From contig PLXE01000104.1 in the NCBI GenBank assembly GCA_003151335.1, positions 103,373-167,372 on the forward strand: 64,000 nt of DNA, read 5' to 3'. The stretch comes from Acidobacteriaceae bacterium. Its GTDB lineage: Bacteria; Acidobacteriota; Terriglobia; Terriglobales; Acidobacteriaceae. The notes beneath the pieces were generated by a model. The model did not search any database. It was given only the letters and a program-made list of their open reading frames with translations, and was not told the origin of the DNA. Position numbers and translations under genes: made by a program. Positions 1 through 10,150 of the stretch are shown here, piece after piece. Each line of letters opens with the position of its first letter. Position 1 is the first letter of the stretch.

Positions 1-27
1 CCCTGCGCACCCGACTCGAGAGGAGAC

Positions 28-1560
28 ATGCAGACTTCGAGCAAGGAAACGGCACCAACCGCCAGCTCAGCTCACAGCAAACATCCGCGCAACCGGAGTG
101 CCGCCGGCAGTTTCATTGCGGCGGCGGTCCTGGCCGCCTTCTACCTCGCAACCAGTATCTATATCGCGTCCCATCGCGTCTTCTGGTTCGACGAACTCTT
201 CACCGTGCGCATCGCGCGACTGCCCGATATCAAAGCTATCTGGACCGCTCTCGGTCACGGCGCCGATTCCTTGCCCCCGACCTACTACATGGTCGTCAGG
301 TTGTTTGGCGGCTTGTTTGGAAATAGTGAAGTCGCAGCCAGATTACCATCCGCCCTGGCGCTGGCGGCCGGTTTGCTTCTGATCTTCGATTGCGCGCGCC
401 GCCTGACCGATGGTTTGCATGGATTGATCGCGCTCTCGGTGGCCACCTGCTCTTTTTTGCCTTACTACGGTTACGAGGCCCGCTCGTACGCCCTCTACTT
501 CATGCTTTCGGCGCTCGCCTTATGGGTGTGGTTTTGCACCCGCGACGACAAGAAGTCGGCCGCCATTTTCTTCGGGGTTGTGCTGTGCTTGGGCGTGACC
601 ATGCACTATTACTTCGTCCTGTGCCTGGCGCCCTTTGCGATTTGGGAGATTCTTCGCGGGAAGCGCGGGCAACTGGCCTCGCCAAAACTGATTGCCGGAT
701 TGGTGGGGGCCATCGTTCCGGCCGCGCTGCTGTCGCCAATTATCTTGTCGTTCTCCCGCAAATTTGCGACTGGCTTCTGGAACCGTCCTTCGCTCGGCGA
801 ACTGAGGGCAATCTTCCCGCAACTATTTCCCGATGGTTTGTTTCTGCTGGTGCTGATCGTGATCTGGATTGTGTTGGCCGACTCGGACAAGAAGAATGCC
901 GTTTTGCAGCCCATGCAATCGGGTGAAGCCATCGGCTGGTTATTTCTCTGCATTCCGTTAATCGGCTTCCTCCTGGCGGAGTGGAAGACCAATGCATTCT
1001 TTAGCCGCTATTTCATTGGCGTGCTTCCGGGCGTTGCCATTGCATTTTCCTGTTGGGTGTGGCGGCACTTCCGCAACACCGCGATGGTGTCGGTGGGAAT
1101 ATTTCTGCTCCTCACAGGGTGGGGAATGGCAACACAGATGATCGTGGTGCGGCACCCGGAGTCGATTGAGGCCACCGGCATAAGGCAGTACCTGGAATTG
1201 GAAAGTTCGTTGGCGATCGAGGGGAAGCGCTATGTTGTGTTCTCGAATCCACTTCTTTTCCTCGAGGCCCAGTACTACTCCAACCATCCCGAGGAGTGCA
1301 TTCTGCTGCTGCCTTCCGACTTCACCCAGGACGCGGATCCCAGGCGGACCACCCCCGATCCTTATCTGCACCAGCGTCTGGAGTTGAACTTGTCGCAATA
1401 TTATCCAATGCAATTTTGGAGAATCGACGACCTCAGAAACCATGCCAGCGAAGCCGCATTGATTGAACCGCCGCCGGACGTCCTGGGTGAGGTGAAGCAG
1501 TCTGGCTTCAAGGTTGAGATGCGCTTCTCGAAGCCGCTGACGGTTGCGTATCCGCACTGA
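28..1560 (+). CDS. GT-C fold glycosyltransferase, family 39-like membrane protein
   Basis: This is a polytopic inner-membrane protein of 510 aa, probably a dolichyl- or polyprenyl-phosphate-mannose-type glycosyltransferase that uses a lipid-linked sugar donor at the periplasmic face. The first membrane helix (about residues 28-47) is followed by an Asp-Glu pair (D55, E56 in FWFDELF), the usual acidic motif of the first periplasmic loop in GT-C enzymes. About ten hydrophobic segments follow, then a soluble C-terminal part from about residue 380. The ATG is preceded by a GAGGAGAC Shine-Dalgarno. The acceptor substrate cannot be read from sequence. It converges with the histidine kinase gene 21 bases downstream. 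Confidence 0.75.
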   Translation: MQTSSKETAPTASSAHSKHPRNRSAAGSFIAAAVLAAFYLATSIYIASHRVFWFDELFTVRIARLPDIKAIWTALGHGADSLPPTYYMVVRLFGGLFGNSEVAARLPSALALAAGLLLIFDCARRLTDGLHGLIALSVATCSFLPYYGYEARSYALYFMLSALALWVWFCTRDDKKSAAIFFGVVLCLGVTMHYYFVLCLAPFAIWEILRGKRGQLASPKLIAGLVGAIVPAALLSPIILSFSRKFATGFWNRPSLGELRAIFPQLFPDGLFLLVLIVIWIVLADSDKKNAVLQPMQSGEAIGWLFLCIPLIGFLLAEWKTNAFFSRYFIGVLPGVAIAFSCWVWRHFRNTAMVSVGIFLLLTGWGMATQMIVVRHPESIEATGIRQYLELESSLAIEGKRYVVFSNPLLFLEAQYYSNHPEECILLLPSDFTQDADPRRTTPDPYLHQRLELNLSQYYPMQFWRIDDLRNHASEAALIEPPPDVLGEVKQSGFKVEMRFSKPLTVAYPH

Positions 1561-1581
1561 AGGCGGCGGGTCAGGCGCTTC

Positions 1582-3321
1582 TTAGCCCGCCGCTGCGTGA
1601 GCGGCCCCTTCGCGCAGGACCGGCAGCAGTACGGTTAGCCTGGTCTTCCCCCGAGAGCACTCGGCCAGCAGTTGGCCTTCGTGCTTTTCCACCAGGTTCT
1701 TTGCCGACCACAAGCCCAAACCCGTGCCCACATCTTTCTTGGTCGTAAAAAATGGCTCGAAGATCTTGCTTAGATGCTCTTGTTGGATGCCACTGCCATT
1801 GTCCTCGACCTCAACCCGCACCGCTGGGCGACCGCCGTTGTCGTCGCTTACGTTGAGCGTGAGCACACCACCGGGCGGAAGCGCATCAAGCGCATTCAGA
1901 ATGAGATTCGAGAAGACCTGTCTTATTTCTCCTGCGGAGCCCACAAACTGATAGTGGTTTCGATAGTTGCGAATGACGTGTATTTTTCTGGCTTCGATCC
2001 GCCGGCCGTAAAAAGTCAGGATTTCGTCGAGCAGGTTCGGGATGTTCACGGGCGCGGGAGAGGTGTTGTCTTTGTAGAACGCCAGCGTTTGCCGGGCCAC
2101 CGCTGCGACCCGGCCCAGTTCCTGTTCCGCCAGCGACAAATAGCCTCGGCCCTCGCTGCTCAGTCCGGAATCGCGGTCCAGCAAGAACAACAGGTTCATG
2201 ATCGCTTCCAGCGGGTTGTTGATTTCGTGGGCGATGGTGGCCGCGAATCTTCCGGTCGTGGCAAGTTTCTCGGCGTTGCGCAGGGCGGCCTCCACCTCGC
2301 GCTGTTTGGTAACGTCGCGAAACACCAGCACCACGCCGATCAACTCCCTTTGTGCATTGCGGATGGGCGCTGCGCTGTCATCGATGGCAACCTCGGTACC
2401 GTCTGCCCGGCGCAGGACAGTGTGGTTGGCAAGTCCGACGGCGGCGCCGGTGCGGACCACCTTCGCCACCGGATCTTCTGCGGGCTCACGCGTGACTTCG
2501 TTGAAGATGGCAAAGACTTGCCTGAGCGGCCGGTCCCGGGCTTCGTTGCGAGTATACCCGGTGAGCGTCGCCGCCACCTCATTGAGAAACACGACGCGCC
2601 CGGAGGTGTCGGTTGCCAGCACGGCATCGCCGATACTGCGCAATGTGGTATCGAGCCACTCCTTTTGCTCCAGCACCGCCGCCGCTGCGGCATCCGACTT
2701 GCGCATCTCGCGGGTCAACAGTCCGCCGAAAACCAGCAAAGCTGCGGCGGCAATTGAGGTGGCGATCACAAACGCCAAGGTGGCTGAGCGCGTGCTGGCT
2801 TTCATCTCCGCCACCTGGTCGGCCCGCAAACGCGCCTCCACTCTTTCGATTGCAAAGATCGAGGTGCGAATGTCGTCCATGACGTTCTTCCCGTTCGACA
2901 GCACCCGGGCCTTGGCTACCTCGGGTTGACCGGCACGGGCCATGGCGATGGTGTCGGCGAGTTGCTGCAGTTGGGCGTGGCTGAGGTCGCGGAGTTGCTG
3001 CACCTGGGTCCTCTGCAGCGCAATGTCGGCGGTTAGAACGGCGACGCGATCCAGTTGAGCATCGACTTCGCGGGCGGCTCGGTTGTAGGGCTCCAGGTAA
3101 TGCAGGTCACCGGTATAGAGGTATCCTCTTTGACCAGTTTCAGCATCCACGAGCAGAGATTTCAGCCGCTCGGTTTCCAGCAACACCTGCTGGCTGTGTT
3201 CAACCAGGGCGTTGTTCCTATTTACGCGCTGAAACGACAAGAACGTGACGTACCCGTTGATGGTTAGAACGATCAGGAGAAGAACAATTCCCAGCCACAG
3301 CGGTTTGAGATGGTTACGCAT
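1582..3321 (-). CDS. CHASE3/PAS sensor histidine kinase
   Basis: This is a membrane-bound two-component sensor of 579 aa. In order it has: a transmembrane helix (about 8-28); a periplasmic CHASE3 domain (about 35-175, with the typical DAETGQRGYLYTG segment at 59-71); a second helix (about 181-202); a PAS domain (about 222-340); a HisKA dimerisation domain with the phosphoacceptor H365 in IAHEINNP; and a HATPase_c domain with an N box, a DNGSG G1 box and a GTGLGL G2 box. The short spacing and HEINNP motif fit NtrB/AtoS-like kinases. No response regulator is adjacent, so the partner is unknown. The signal sensed by CHASE3 cannot be inferred. Confidence 0.88.
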   Translation of the reverse strand: MRNHLKPLWLGIVLLLIVLTINGYVTFLSFQRVNRNNALVEHSQQVLLETERLKSLLVDAETGQRGYLYTGDLHYLEPYNRAAREVDAQLDRVAVLTADIALQRTQVQQLRDLSHAQLQQLADTIAMARAGQPEVAKARVLSNGKNVMDDIRTSIFAIERVEARLRADQVAEMKASTRSATLAFVIATSIAAAALLVFGGLLTREMRKSDAAAAAVLEQKEWLDTTLRSIGDAVLATDTSGRVVFLNEVAATLTGYTRNEARDRPLRQVFAIFNEVTREPAEDPVAKVVRTGAAVGLANHTVLRRADGTEVAIDDSAAPIRNAQRELIGVVLVFRDVTKQREVEAALRNAEKLATTGRFAATIAHEINNPLEAIMNLLFLLDRDSGLSSEGRGYLSLAEQELGRVAAVARQTLAFYKDNTSPAPVNIPNLLDEILTFYGRRIEARKIHVIRNYRNHYQFVGSAGEIRQVFSNLILNALDALPPGGVLTLNVSDDNGGRPAVRVEVEDNGSGIQQEHLSKIFEPFFTTKKDVGTGLGLWSAKNLVEKHEGQLLAECSRGKTRLTVLLPVLREGAAHAAAG

Positions 3322-3679
3322 GGTGCGCGTTTACGGCAGTTCCGTTTGATTTGCCAGGACGACGCTGGAGGAGAAAATTCTAGCAGGTTTGCAGTTTGCG
3401 ACACAGCGCCGATCCGGATATCGCAGCATTTGAAGCGGGAAATTGGGTAGCACTCTTGGCGGGAATGGCGTCTGCTGCTGAGGGGCCCTGTCCAACGGAC
3501 TTTAATCGTCGGTCCATGTGGCACACTGCAACCCGGATCAAGATTCCAGCCGATCCGAAGGTTCACGCGGGAAACACATCGTGATGGCGTTTCTTGCCTC
3601 CGATGCCTTCCTCACACGGCAAGCAGGGCACCCCTGGGATGCCCTGTTCCCCGGCCGCTCGCAGTCGCGAAGCCAACTC
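3322..3679. other. Gene-free spacer, 358 bases
   Basis: This stretch lies between the M1 peptidase gene and the histidine kinase gene, both on the minus strand. Overlapping short frames in it have no family resemblance or credible ribosome binding sites. I see no strong hairpin, tRNA or repeat. It should hold the promoter of the histidine kinase near its right-hand kinase-proximal (low coordinate) end, but I cannot single out -35/-10 boxes. Confidence 0.5.
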
Positions 3680-6340
3680 CTAGCGCAAAATGCCAACCGC
3701 CGCCGCGCCACCGCCGTTGGAGGCATTGCTATTGCCGTTCTGCTTCAGCCAGACGGCCAGGTTGTTCTGCTGCTGGCCGCGTAGCTCAACGCAGCTGCTA
3801 ATCGCCTCGATAGCTTCTCTTTGGTTGCGTTCCGTGCCGGGGAACGGGTGCTGCTGGAAGAACTGCTGCACCTCGTTCGCCTTCTGAGTGTCGCAGAAAC
3901 TCTGGGCTCCGTAGAGAAACACTCCCACGCCTCCCAATCCGCCGCCAGTCTTCTTCATAATCTCGTCAAAGTGCTGGCGCATGAAGTCCCACGCGGCATT
4001 CTGGCTCGCTGGGTTTCTCAGCAGACCGATGAGGATATACAGGTCCTGGCCCCGAACCTCCTGGGTCAGTGTCGAATCAAGAGTCTGCTGAATCAGCACC
4101 GGCTGGGGGAAGTCTGCCAAGGCGTAGAAATACCGGTAGTACTGTTGGGGGGACTTTACCTTCGGCATCTGCGCCTTGAACTGATTGTAGAGTTCGGTAT
4201 CGCCATGATGAGCGGCAACTGAAACTACAGCGCCCGCCAGCGTGGGATCGATCGAAGCCGGGTCCTTCATATACTGCAGCACCAGAGTACGGGCCTGCTG
4301 AATGACCTCCGGATCGTTGGCGTCGTTTCCTAGACTCTCAAACAGGATGGCGCGCTTCTGCTTTTGCTCCGGCGTGTCATCGGGGCGGCCGGTGGAGCCC
4401 AGTTGTTGCAAGACCGGAGAAAACACGCCGCGCAGCCATGCCTGGAAGGCGGGCCGATCGGCATCGGTTACGAGGTGTTCTTCGATAAAGTTGAGATGGT
4501 TTCCGAAAGACTCGAGCAGCACACTTCCCGGTGTGCTCTTTAACTGGTCGCCCAATGCAAGATAGTCGCCAACGTTGTGCTGCCCAATACGCATCAAGGC
4601 CCATTCGTTACCCATCAGCGCGATACGCTCGTCCGGAGTAAGCTCCCTCTCGACTGCGTTGCCCAGTTGGCGCATGGCGGCTGCGTCGTAGTCGAAGCGA
4701 TAGTAGCCCAGCGCACCGGCATCGGGGAAAACGAACTTCGAGCAGCCCTTCAAAGTAAATTTCTGCTGCCGCTCGGTCAGCAGGAAGCATTGCTGTTGGC
4801 CCGCACCGGTCTCGCTGACGCCCTTGGCGCAGATGGGAATCTGCCAGATCTGGTCGTTGGGCTGTTTGAACTCTTCCGGAGTGTTGAAGTAGCGCTTTTG
4901 CGAGATGTTCAGCGTGGTGCTGCCGCCTTCGCACTTGGCCTCGACTCCGACGTAGGGGGCGCCGGGTTGCATAACGAAGGTCGGCATGATCTTGTCTACA
5001 GGCTTCTTTGAGCTGCGCGCCATGGCGTTCCAGAAATCGGCAGCTGTGGCATTGCCGTAGGCATGCTCTTTCAGGTAGAGGTTGACACCCGCACGGAAGG
5101 TGTCATGCCCAAGATAGGATTCGAGCATGTGCAGAACCGACGCCGTCTTGCCGTAGGCGATGCCGTCAAAGAGCGACTGGATTTCGGCGCGCGTCTCGGC
5201 CGCCTGGTGAATGGGACGCGTGTTCTTCACCGAGTCACCACTCAGGGACTCATCCGTGCCGTCAACCACGCCCTGGGACAACAGCCACTCCGGTTTCCAT
5301 GGTTCGAGAGGGTGCGGTGTCATCCAGGTGGCAAAGCCTTCATTGAGCCAGATGTCGTCCCACCACGCGGCGGTGACCAGGTCGCCGAACCACTGGTGCG
5401 CAACCTCGTGGGCGATGGTCTCGGCCACCCCCTGTTTGGCGCCGACAGACGCGGTCTTATCGTCAATGAGCAACGCTGTCTCGCGGTAAATGATGGCGCC
5501 CCAATTTTCCATGGCGCCAGCCTGGAAGTCAGGCACCGCAATGTTGTCCAGCTTGGGCAACGGATACTTGATTCCGTAGTAGTTGTTGTAATAGTGGAGA
5601 ATCGCTTTGCTGGCCTCCAGCGGGAAGTGGGTCAGGTTTTCCTTGCCGGGAACCGTGCACACGCTGACTTTAACGCCATCCACCTGATCGGAGGCGCACT
5701 TCCAATCGCCCACGGTCAGCGCCACCAGATAGCTCGACATCTTGGGCGAAGTGGAGAATTTTATGGTGTGCTGGTCGCCCGGTCCGGGAGTGTCGGAAAC
5801 AATCTCGCCGTTGGAGATCGCCGTGTCACCTTTATCTACGATCGCAGTGAGGTCAAACGTTGCTTTGTAAGACGGCTCGTCAAAGCACGGAAAAGCCACG
5901 CGCGCATCCGTTGATTCCATCTGCGAGACTTCGTACTTCTTGCCTTTGTAGGTACTGAGGTAGAAGCCGCGCAACTTGTCGTTGAGATGGCCGGTGTATT
6001 TGATGTGTACGGTCGCTGCTCCCGCCGGAAGTTCGTTGCCCACGGTGAAGGTCGCCATTTCGTTTTTTTCATCGCTGGAAACCTTGGCCGTCTGGGTCTG
6101 TCCGCCTGCAGTCACCGTCACGTCGTGAAAATCAATTTCCACCGCATTCAGCGTGATGGTCCGGGTGGGTTTGGCAAGCTTGAGGTCGATGGTCTCGTCG
6201 CCGCCAAACTTGTTGTCAGGGAAATGGATGGTAACAGCGAGCGAATAATGATCGGGAGAAGCTCCGCCGGGAAGGCGTTGCGCGACAGCGGTGCAGCAGG
6301 CCAGCAGGCCGGCTGCGAACACAAGCAGGGTTCGTTTCAT
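3680..6340 (-). CDS. Secreted M1 family aminopeptidase
   Basis: This is a zinc-dependent M1 (gluzincin) aminopeptidase of 886 aa that removes N-terminal residues from peptides. Residues 1-21 form a signal peptide ending in AVAQ, so the protein is exported. The exopeptidase GAMEN motif is at about residue 275. The zinc site HEVAHQWFGD starts at about residue 310, and its third ligand is the Glu of WLNEGFATW some 18 residues later. The C-terminal half is the helical ERAP1_C-like region. The length is normal for the family. A weak GAGAG lies upstream of the ATG. It is probably a nutrient-scavenging periplasmic peptidase. Confidence 0.93.
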   Translation of the reverse strand: MKRTLLVFAAGLLACCTAVAQRLPGGASPDHYSLAVTIHFPDNKFGGDETIDLKLAKPTRTITLNAVEIDFHDVTVTAGGQTQTAKVSSDEKNEMATFTVGNELPAGAATVHIKYTGHLNDKLRGFYLSTYKGKKYEVSQMESTDARVAFPCFDEPSYKATFDLTAIVDKGDTAISNGEIVSDTPGPGDQHTIKFSTSPKMSSYLVALTVGDWKCASDQVDGVKVSVCTVPGKENLTHFPLEASKAILHYYNNYYGIKYPLPKLDNIAVPDFQAGAMENWGAIIYRETALLIDDKTASVGAKQGVAETIAHEVAHQWFGDLVTAAWWDDIWLNEGFATWMTPHPLEPWKPEWLLSQGVVDGTDESLSGDSVKNTRPIHQAAETRAEIQSLFDGIAYGKTASVLHMLESYLGHDTFRAGVNLYLKEHAYGNATAADFWNAMARSSKKPVDKIMPTFVMQPGAPYVGVEAKCEGGSTTLNISQKRYFNTPEEFKQPNDQIWQIPICAKGVSETGAGQQQCFLLTERQQKFTLKGCSKFVFPDAGALGYYRFDYDAAAMRQLGNAVERELTPDERIALMGNEWALMRIGQHNVGDYLALGDQLKSTPGSVLLESFGNHLNFIEEHLVTDADRPAFQAWLRGVFSPVLQQLGSTGRPDDTPEQKQKRAILFESLGNDANDPEVIQQARTLVLQYMKDPASIDPTLAGAVVSVAAHHGDTELYNQFKAQMPKVKSPQQYYRYFYALADFPQPVLIQQTLDSTLTQEVRGQDLYILIGLLRNPASQNAAWDFMRQHFDEIMKKTGGGLGGVGVFLYGAQSFCDTQKANEVQQFFQQHPFPGTERNQREAIEAISSCVELRGQQQNNLAVWLKQNGNSNASNGGGAAAVGILR

Positions 6341-6558
6341 AGCACACTCTCGAGGAAGTTAAGATGCCCGACAATTACCAAAGGAGATACGCGCAGAACC
6401 CGGCCGCGGTTCCGCGCCGGTCCTATTTTCATTGGACGAATGTGCCAAGAATGGGTGAGCAGGCGGTCTGAGATGCCTTGGAGTTGAGTCGAAGTGGCGG
6501 CCCAAAGGGATGAGTGGATCGTCGAGGGACCATGATTCGTGGCGCACGGTTGGCTGAT

Positions 6559-7851
6559 TCACGCTGCCGTCTGCCGGACACCGTTGAGGATGGTTTCGCG
6601 ACAGCGATTGACGCCAAACCAATACGCCAGCTCCCGATAATCCTGCGCATCGAAAATCGCTATGTCGGCATCTTTGCCCGGCTCGAGACTGCCCTTCCTC
6701 CCCTGCAATTGCAGCGCGCAAGCCCCGTTGTCGGTTGCGGCGACCAGCGCCTCCGCCGGTGACATCTTCATGTGCGTACACGCTACTGACAGCACGAACG
6801 GCATGGACGCGGTGGGCGAGGTGCCCGGATTGTAGTCGGTCGCCAAGGCGACCGCGACTCCGGCGTCCAGCAATTTTCGCGCAGGCGCAAAGGTGTCGAG
6901 ACCGAGGAAATAGTTGGCTGCGGGAAGCAGGGTCGCGACCGTGTCGAGTTTCGACAAGACCGCTACATCTTCATCGCTGACGAAGTCAAGATGATCGAGC
7001 GAGGCCGGATGAAATTCGATCAGAGGAGCCAGTTGCGCCGGGGTGAGCTGGCACACATGGGCCCGCACGCCGAGGTTGTATTCGACCGCAGTGCGAAGAA
7101 TTCGCTGGGACTGCTCTCTGCTGAACGCGCCGCGCTCGCAGAAGACGTCAACGTAAGCGGCGAGTTTCAGCTTTGCGGCGGTGGGAATCATGTCTTGGCA
7201 AATAATGCGGACGTACTCTTCGGGATTTTCCCGATGTTCTGGCGGGACCACGTGCGCCGCCAGCAGCGTCGCCACCACCCAGCCCGGCCACTGATGTGAC
7301 GCTTCGCGAATTGCCTCCAAAGACTTCATCTCGGCGGCGAAGTTCAGGCCGTAGCCCGATTTGCATTCGACCGTGGTGGTACCGTGCCTCGCCATCTCGT
7401 CAAGCCCGCGAACGACGTGGGCGGCAAGTTCCTGTCGTCGCGCGTCACGCACTCCGCGCAAGCTGGCGCGAATACCGCCGCCGGCTTCGGCAATCTCTTC
7501 ATAGGTGGCGCCGGCAATGCGCTTCTCGAAATCAATCAGCCGCGGTGCGGTAAAGACCGGATGGGTGTGCGAGTCAACGAAGCCGGGGAGTACGACCTTG
7601 CGCGAGCAATCGATCTCGTCAACGTGCGCCGCTTTCGCGGTGAGGAGTTCGTGCTTCGCGATTTCGTCCGTCGTGCCCACGGCGACGATCTTGCCCTCGG
7701 CGATGAGCACCGCGCCGTCCTCGATGATGCCGAGTTCGCGCATCTCCGCGGCACGGCGTGGGCCGGAGCCACCGGAAGGGCTGCGCAAGGTCAGCAGTTG
7801 CGCGGCGTGGGTGAGAAGAGTGGCGGAAGAACGCTGATTATCGGAGTGCAA
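6559..7851 (-). CDS. hutI: Imidazolonepropionase
   Basis: HutI (430 aa) hydrolyses 4-imidazolone-5-propanoate to N-formimidoyl-L-glutamate, the third step of histidine degradation. It has the amidohydrolase fold: an N-terminal beta-sandwich, the metal-binding HTH motif in DSHTHPVFTAPR, the substrate-binding TTTVECKSGYGL segment, and a metal-binding Asp in ATDYNPGTS. The start is taken as TTG at 7851, preceded by GAGAAAG; no ATG lies near the expected N-terminus. It lies downstream of hutU on the same strand, separated by 189 bases rich in repeat sequence. hutH and a formimidoylglutamase gene are not in the window. Confidence 0.92.
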   Translation of the reverse strand: MHSDNQRSSATLLTHAAQLLTLRSPSGGSGPRRAAEMRELGIIEDGAVLIAEGKIVAVGTTDEIAKHELLTAKAAHVDEIDCSRKVVLPGFVDSHTHPVFTAPRLIDFEKRIAGATYEEIAEAGGGIRASLRGVRDARRQELAAHVVRGLDEMARHGTTTVECKSGYGLNFAAEMKSLEAIREASHQWPGWVVATLLAAHVVPPEHRENPEEYVRIICQDMIPTAAKLKLAAYVDVFCERGAFSREQSQRILRTAVEYNLGVRAHVCQLTPAQLAPLIEFHPASLDHLDFVSDEDVAVLSKLDTVATLLPAANYFLGLDTFAPARKLLDAGVAVALATDYNPGTSPTASMPFVLSVACTHMKMSPAEALVAATDNGACALQLQGRKGSLEPGKDADIAIFDAQDYRELAYWFGVNRCRETILNGVRQTAA

Positions 7852-7921
7852 ATCTTTCTCGCTTTGATCGTGAACAGCAGGTCCCTCGAATCGCTCGGGA
7901 TGACAGATTTATAGACCGTGC

Positions 7922-7983
7922 CAGCTATAGGGGTCCGTCGACTCCGGCGGCCAAGAACAGGCCGCCTTCGCTCAGGATGACAA
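7922..7983. repeat. Intergenic repeat, CAGCTATAGG...CTCAGGATGACA family
   Basis: This segment begins CAGCTATAGGGGTCC and ends CGCTCAGGATGACA, as does the one at 18420-18466, so it is a second copy of the same dispersed element. It contains a perfect 7-bp hairpin, GGCGGCC (7946-7952) with GGCCGCC (7960-7966). A degenerate third fragment (CTCGGGATGACAGA) lies at about 7895-7908. The function is unknown. Confidence 0.6.
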
Positions 7984-8003
7984 ACTCACTTTACGATCTT
8001 CAA

Positions 8004-8032
8004 TGGCTGAATGCTGACGGCTGAATGCTGAT
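8004..8032. repeat. Simple intergenic repeat of GGCTGAATGCTGA type
   Basis: Two near-identical copies of GGCTGAATGCTGA stand just 3' of hutU. The reverse complement (AGCATTCAGC) recurs at 29524-29562. This looks like a low-complexity intergenic filler family, not a gene or operator. Confidence 0.5.
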
Positions 8033-8040
8033 TGCTATTG

Positions 8041-9720
<1,680 letters not shown>

Positions 9721-9733
9721 AACAGCACGATGG

Positions 9734-9805
9734 TAGCAGTAGCCAGTGGCCAGTTGCCAGTGGTCAGGTGCGAGTAGCCAGTAGCCAGTAGTCAGTTGCC
9801 AGTTG
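9734..9805. repeat. Left arm of a CAGTAGCCAGT inverted-repeat cluster
   Basis: Roughly eight degenerate copies of a 6-10 base motif (AGTAGCCAGT, GGCCAGTTGCCAGT) stand between the hutU start and a 240-base segment. The cluster at 10042-10135 carries the reverse complement (ACTGGCAACTGGCTACTGG). The two together form an inverted pair flanking the spacer. The hutU frame runs through this arm by chance. Confidence 0.6.
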
Positions 9806-10003
9806 TCCCATTCTGTCGAAGTGATTCGACCCGCAGTCCAACCACCGGGGTTTAGCTTCAGACTGGCAGTAATGGCCATCCATCGGGACTGGCGGCAGCA
9901 TGTCGAATTCACCAACTATTCACGTTCTGTTCATTGTCCTCTGATGTAGACGAGTGGCCGTGCAGGTAAGCTATTTTCAATTGCAAACCTGATCGGAGAG
10001 AGT

Positions 10004-10037
10004 GGGGAGATGGCCAAACAGCCGCTCCCCGATTTTT
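10004..10037 (+). terminator. Orphan intrinsic terminator in the hutU-gckA spacer
   Basis: GGGGAG (10004-10009) pairs with CTCCCC (10025-10030). An inner GGC/GCC stem extends the pairing, and GATTTTT follows at once. The T-tract is only on the rightward side. The gene to the left (hutU) is transcribed leftwards, so the terminator ends either an unannotated rightward transcript arising between about 9806 and 10003 or read-through from farther left. No convincing ORF is present. Confidence 0.5.
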
Positions 10038-10041
10038 ATTG

Positions 10042-10135
10042 CAGTGGCCGGTAATCAGTTCCCAGTCCCCAACCCCCAGTTCCCAGTTGCCAGTACTGAC
10101 TACTGACTACTGGCAACTGGCTACTGGCTACTCCC
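10042..10135. repeat. Right arm of the CCAGTTGCCAGT inverted-repeat cluster
   Basis: Tandem degenerate copies of CAGTTCCCAGT, ACTGACTACTG and TGGCAACTGGCTACTGGC run up to the -10 box of the glycerate kinase gene. Part of this is the reverse complement of the left arm at 9734-9805. Confidence 0.6.
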
Positions 10136-10136
10136 T

Positions 10137-10142
10137 TATAAT
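10137..10142 (+). promoter_or_regulatory. Consensus -10 box of gckA, leaderless arrangement
   Basis: A perfect TATAAT ends 8 bases before the gckA ATG (10151) and there is no Shine-Dalgarno. With the usual spacing the transcript would begin at or one to two bases before the start codon. No good -35 is visible; the repeat arm occupies that position. Confidence 0.45.
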
Positions 10143-10150
10143 CTCCCCAC

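Noticed and set aside
9721..9915. N-terminal extension of hutU (65 codons)
   Set aside because: The extra codons translate the CAGT repeat arm. The ATG at 9720 starts exactly at the family-like N-terminus.
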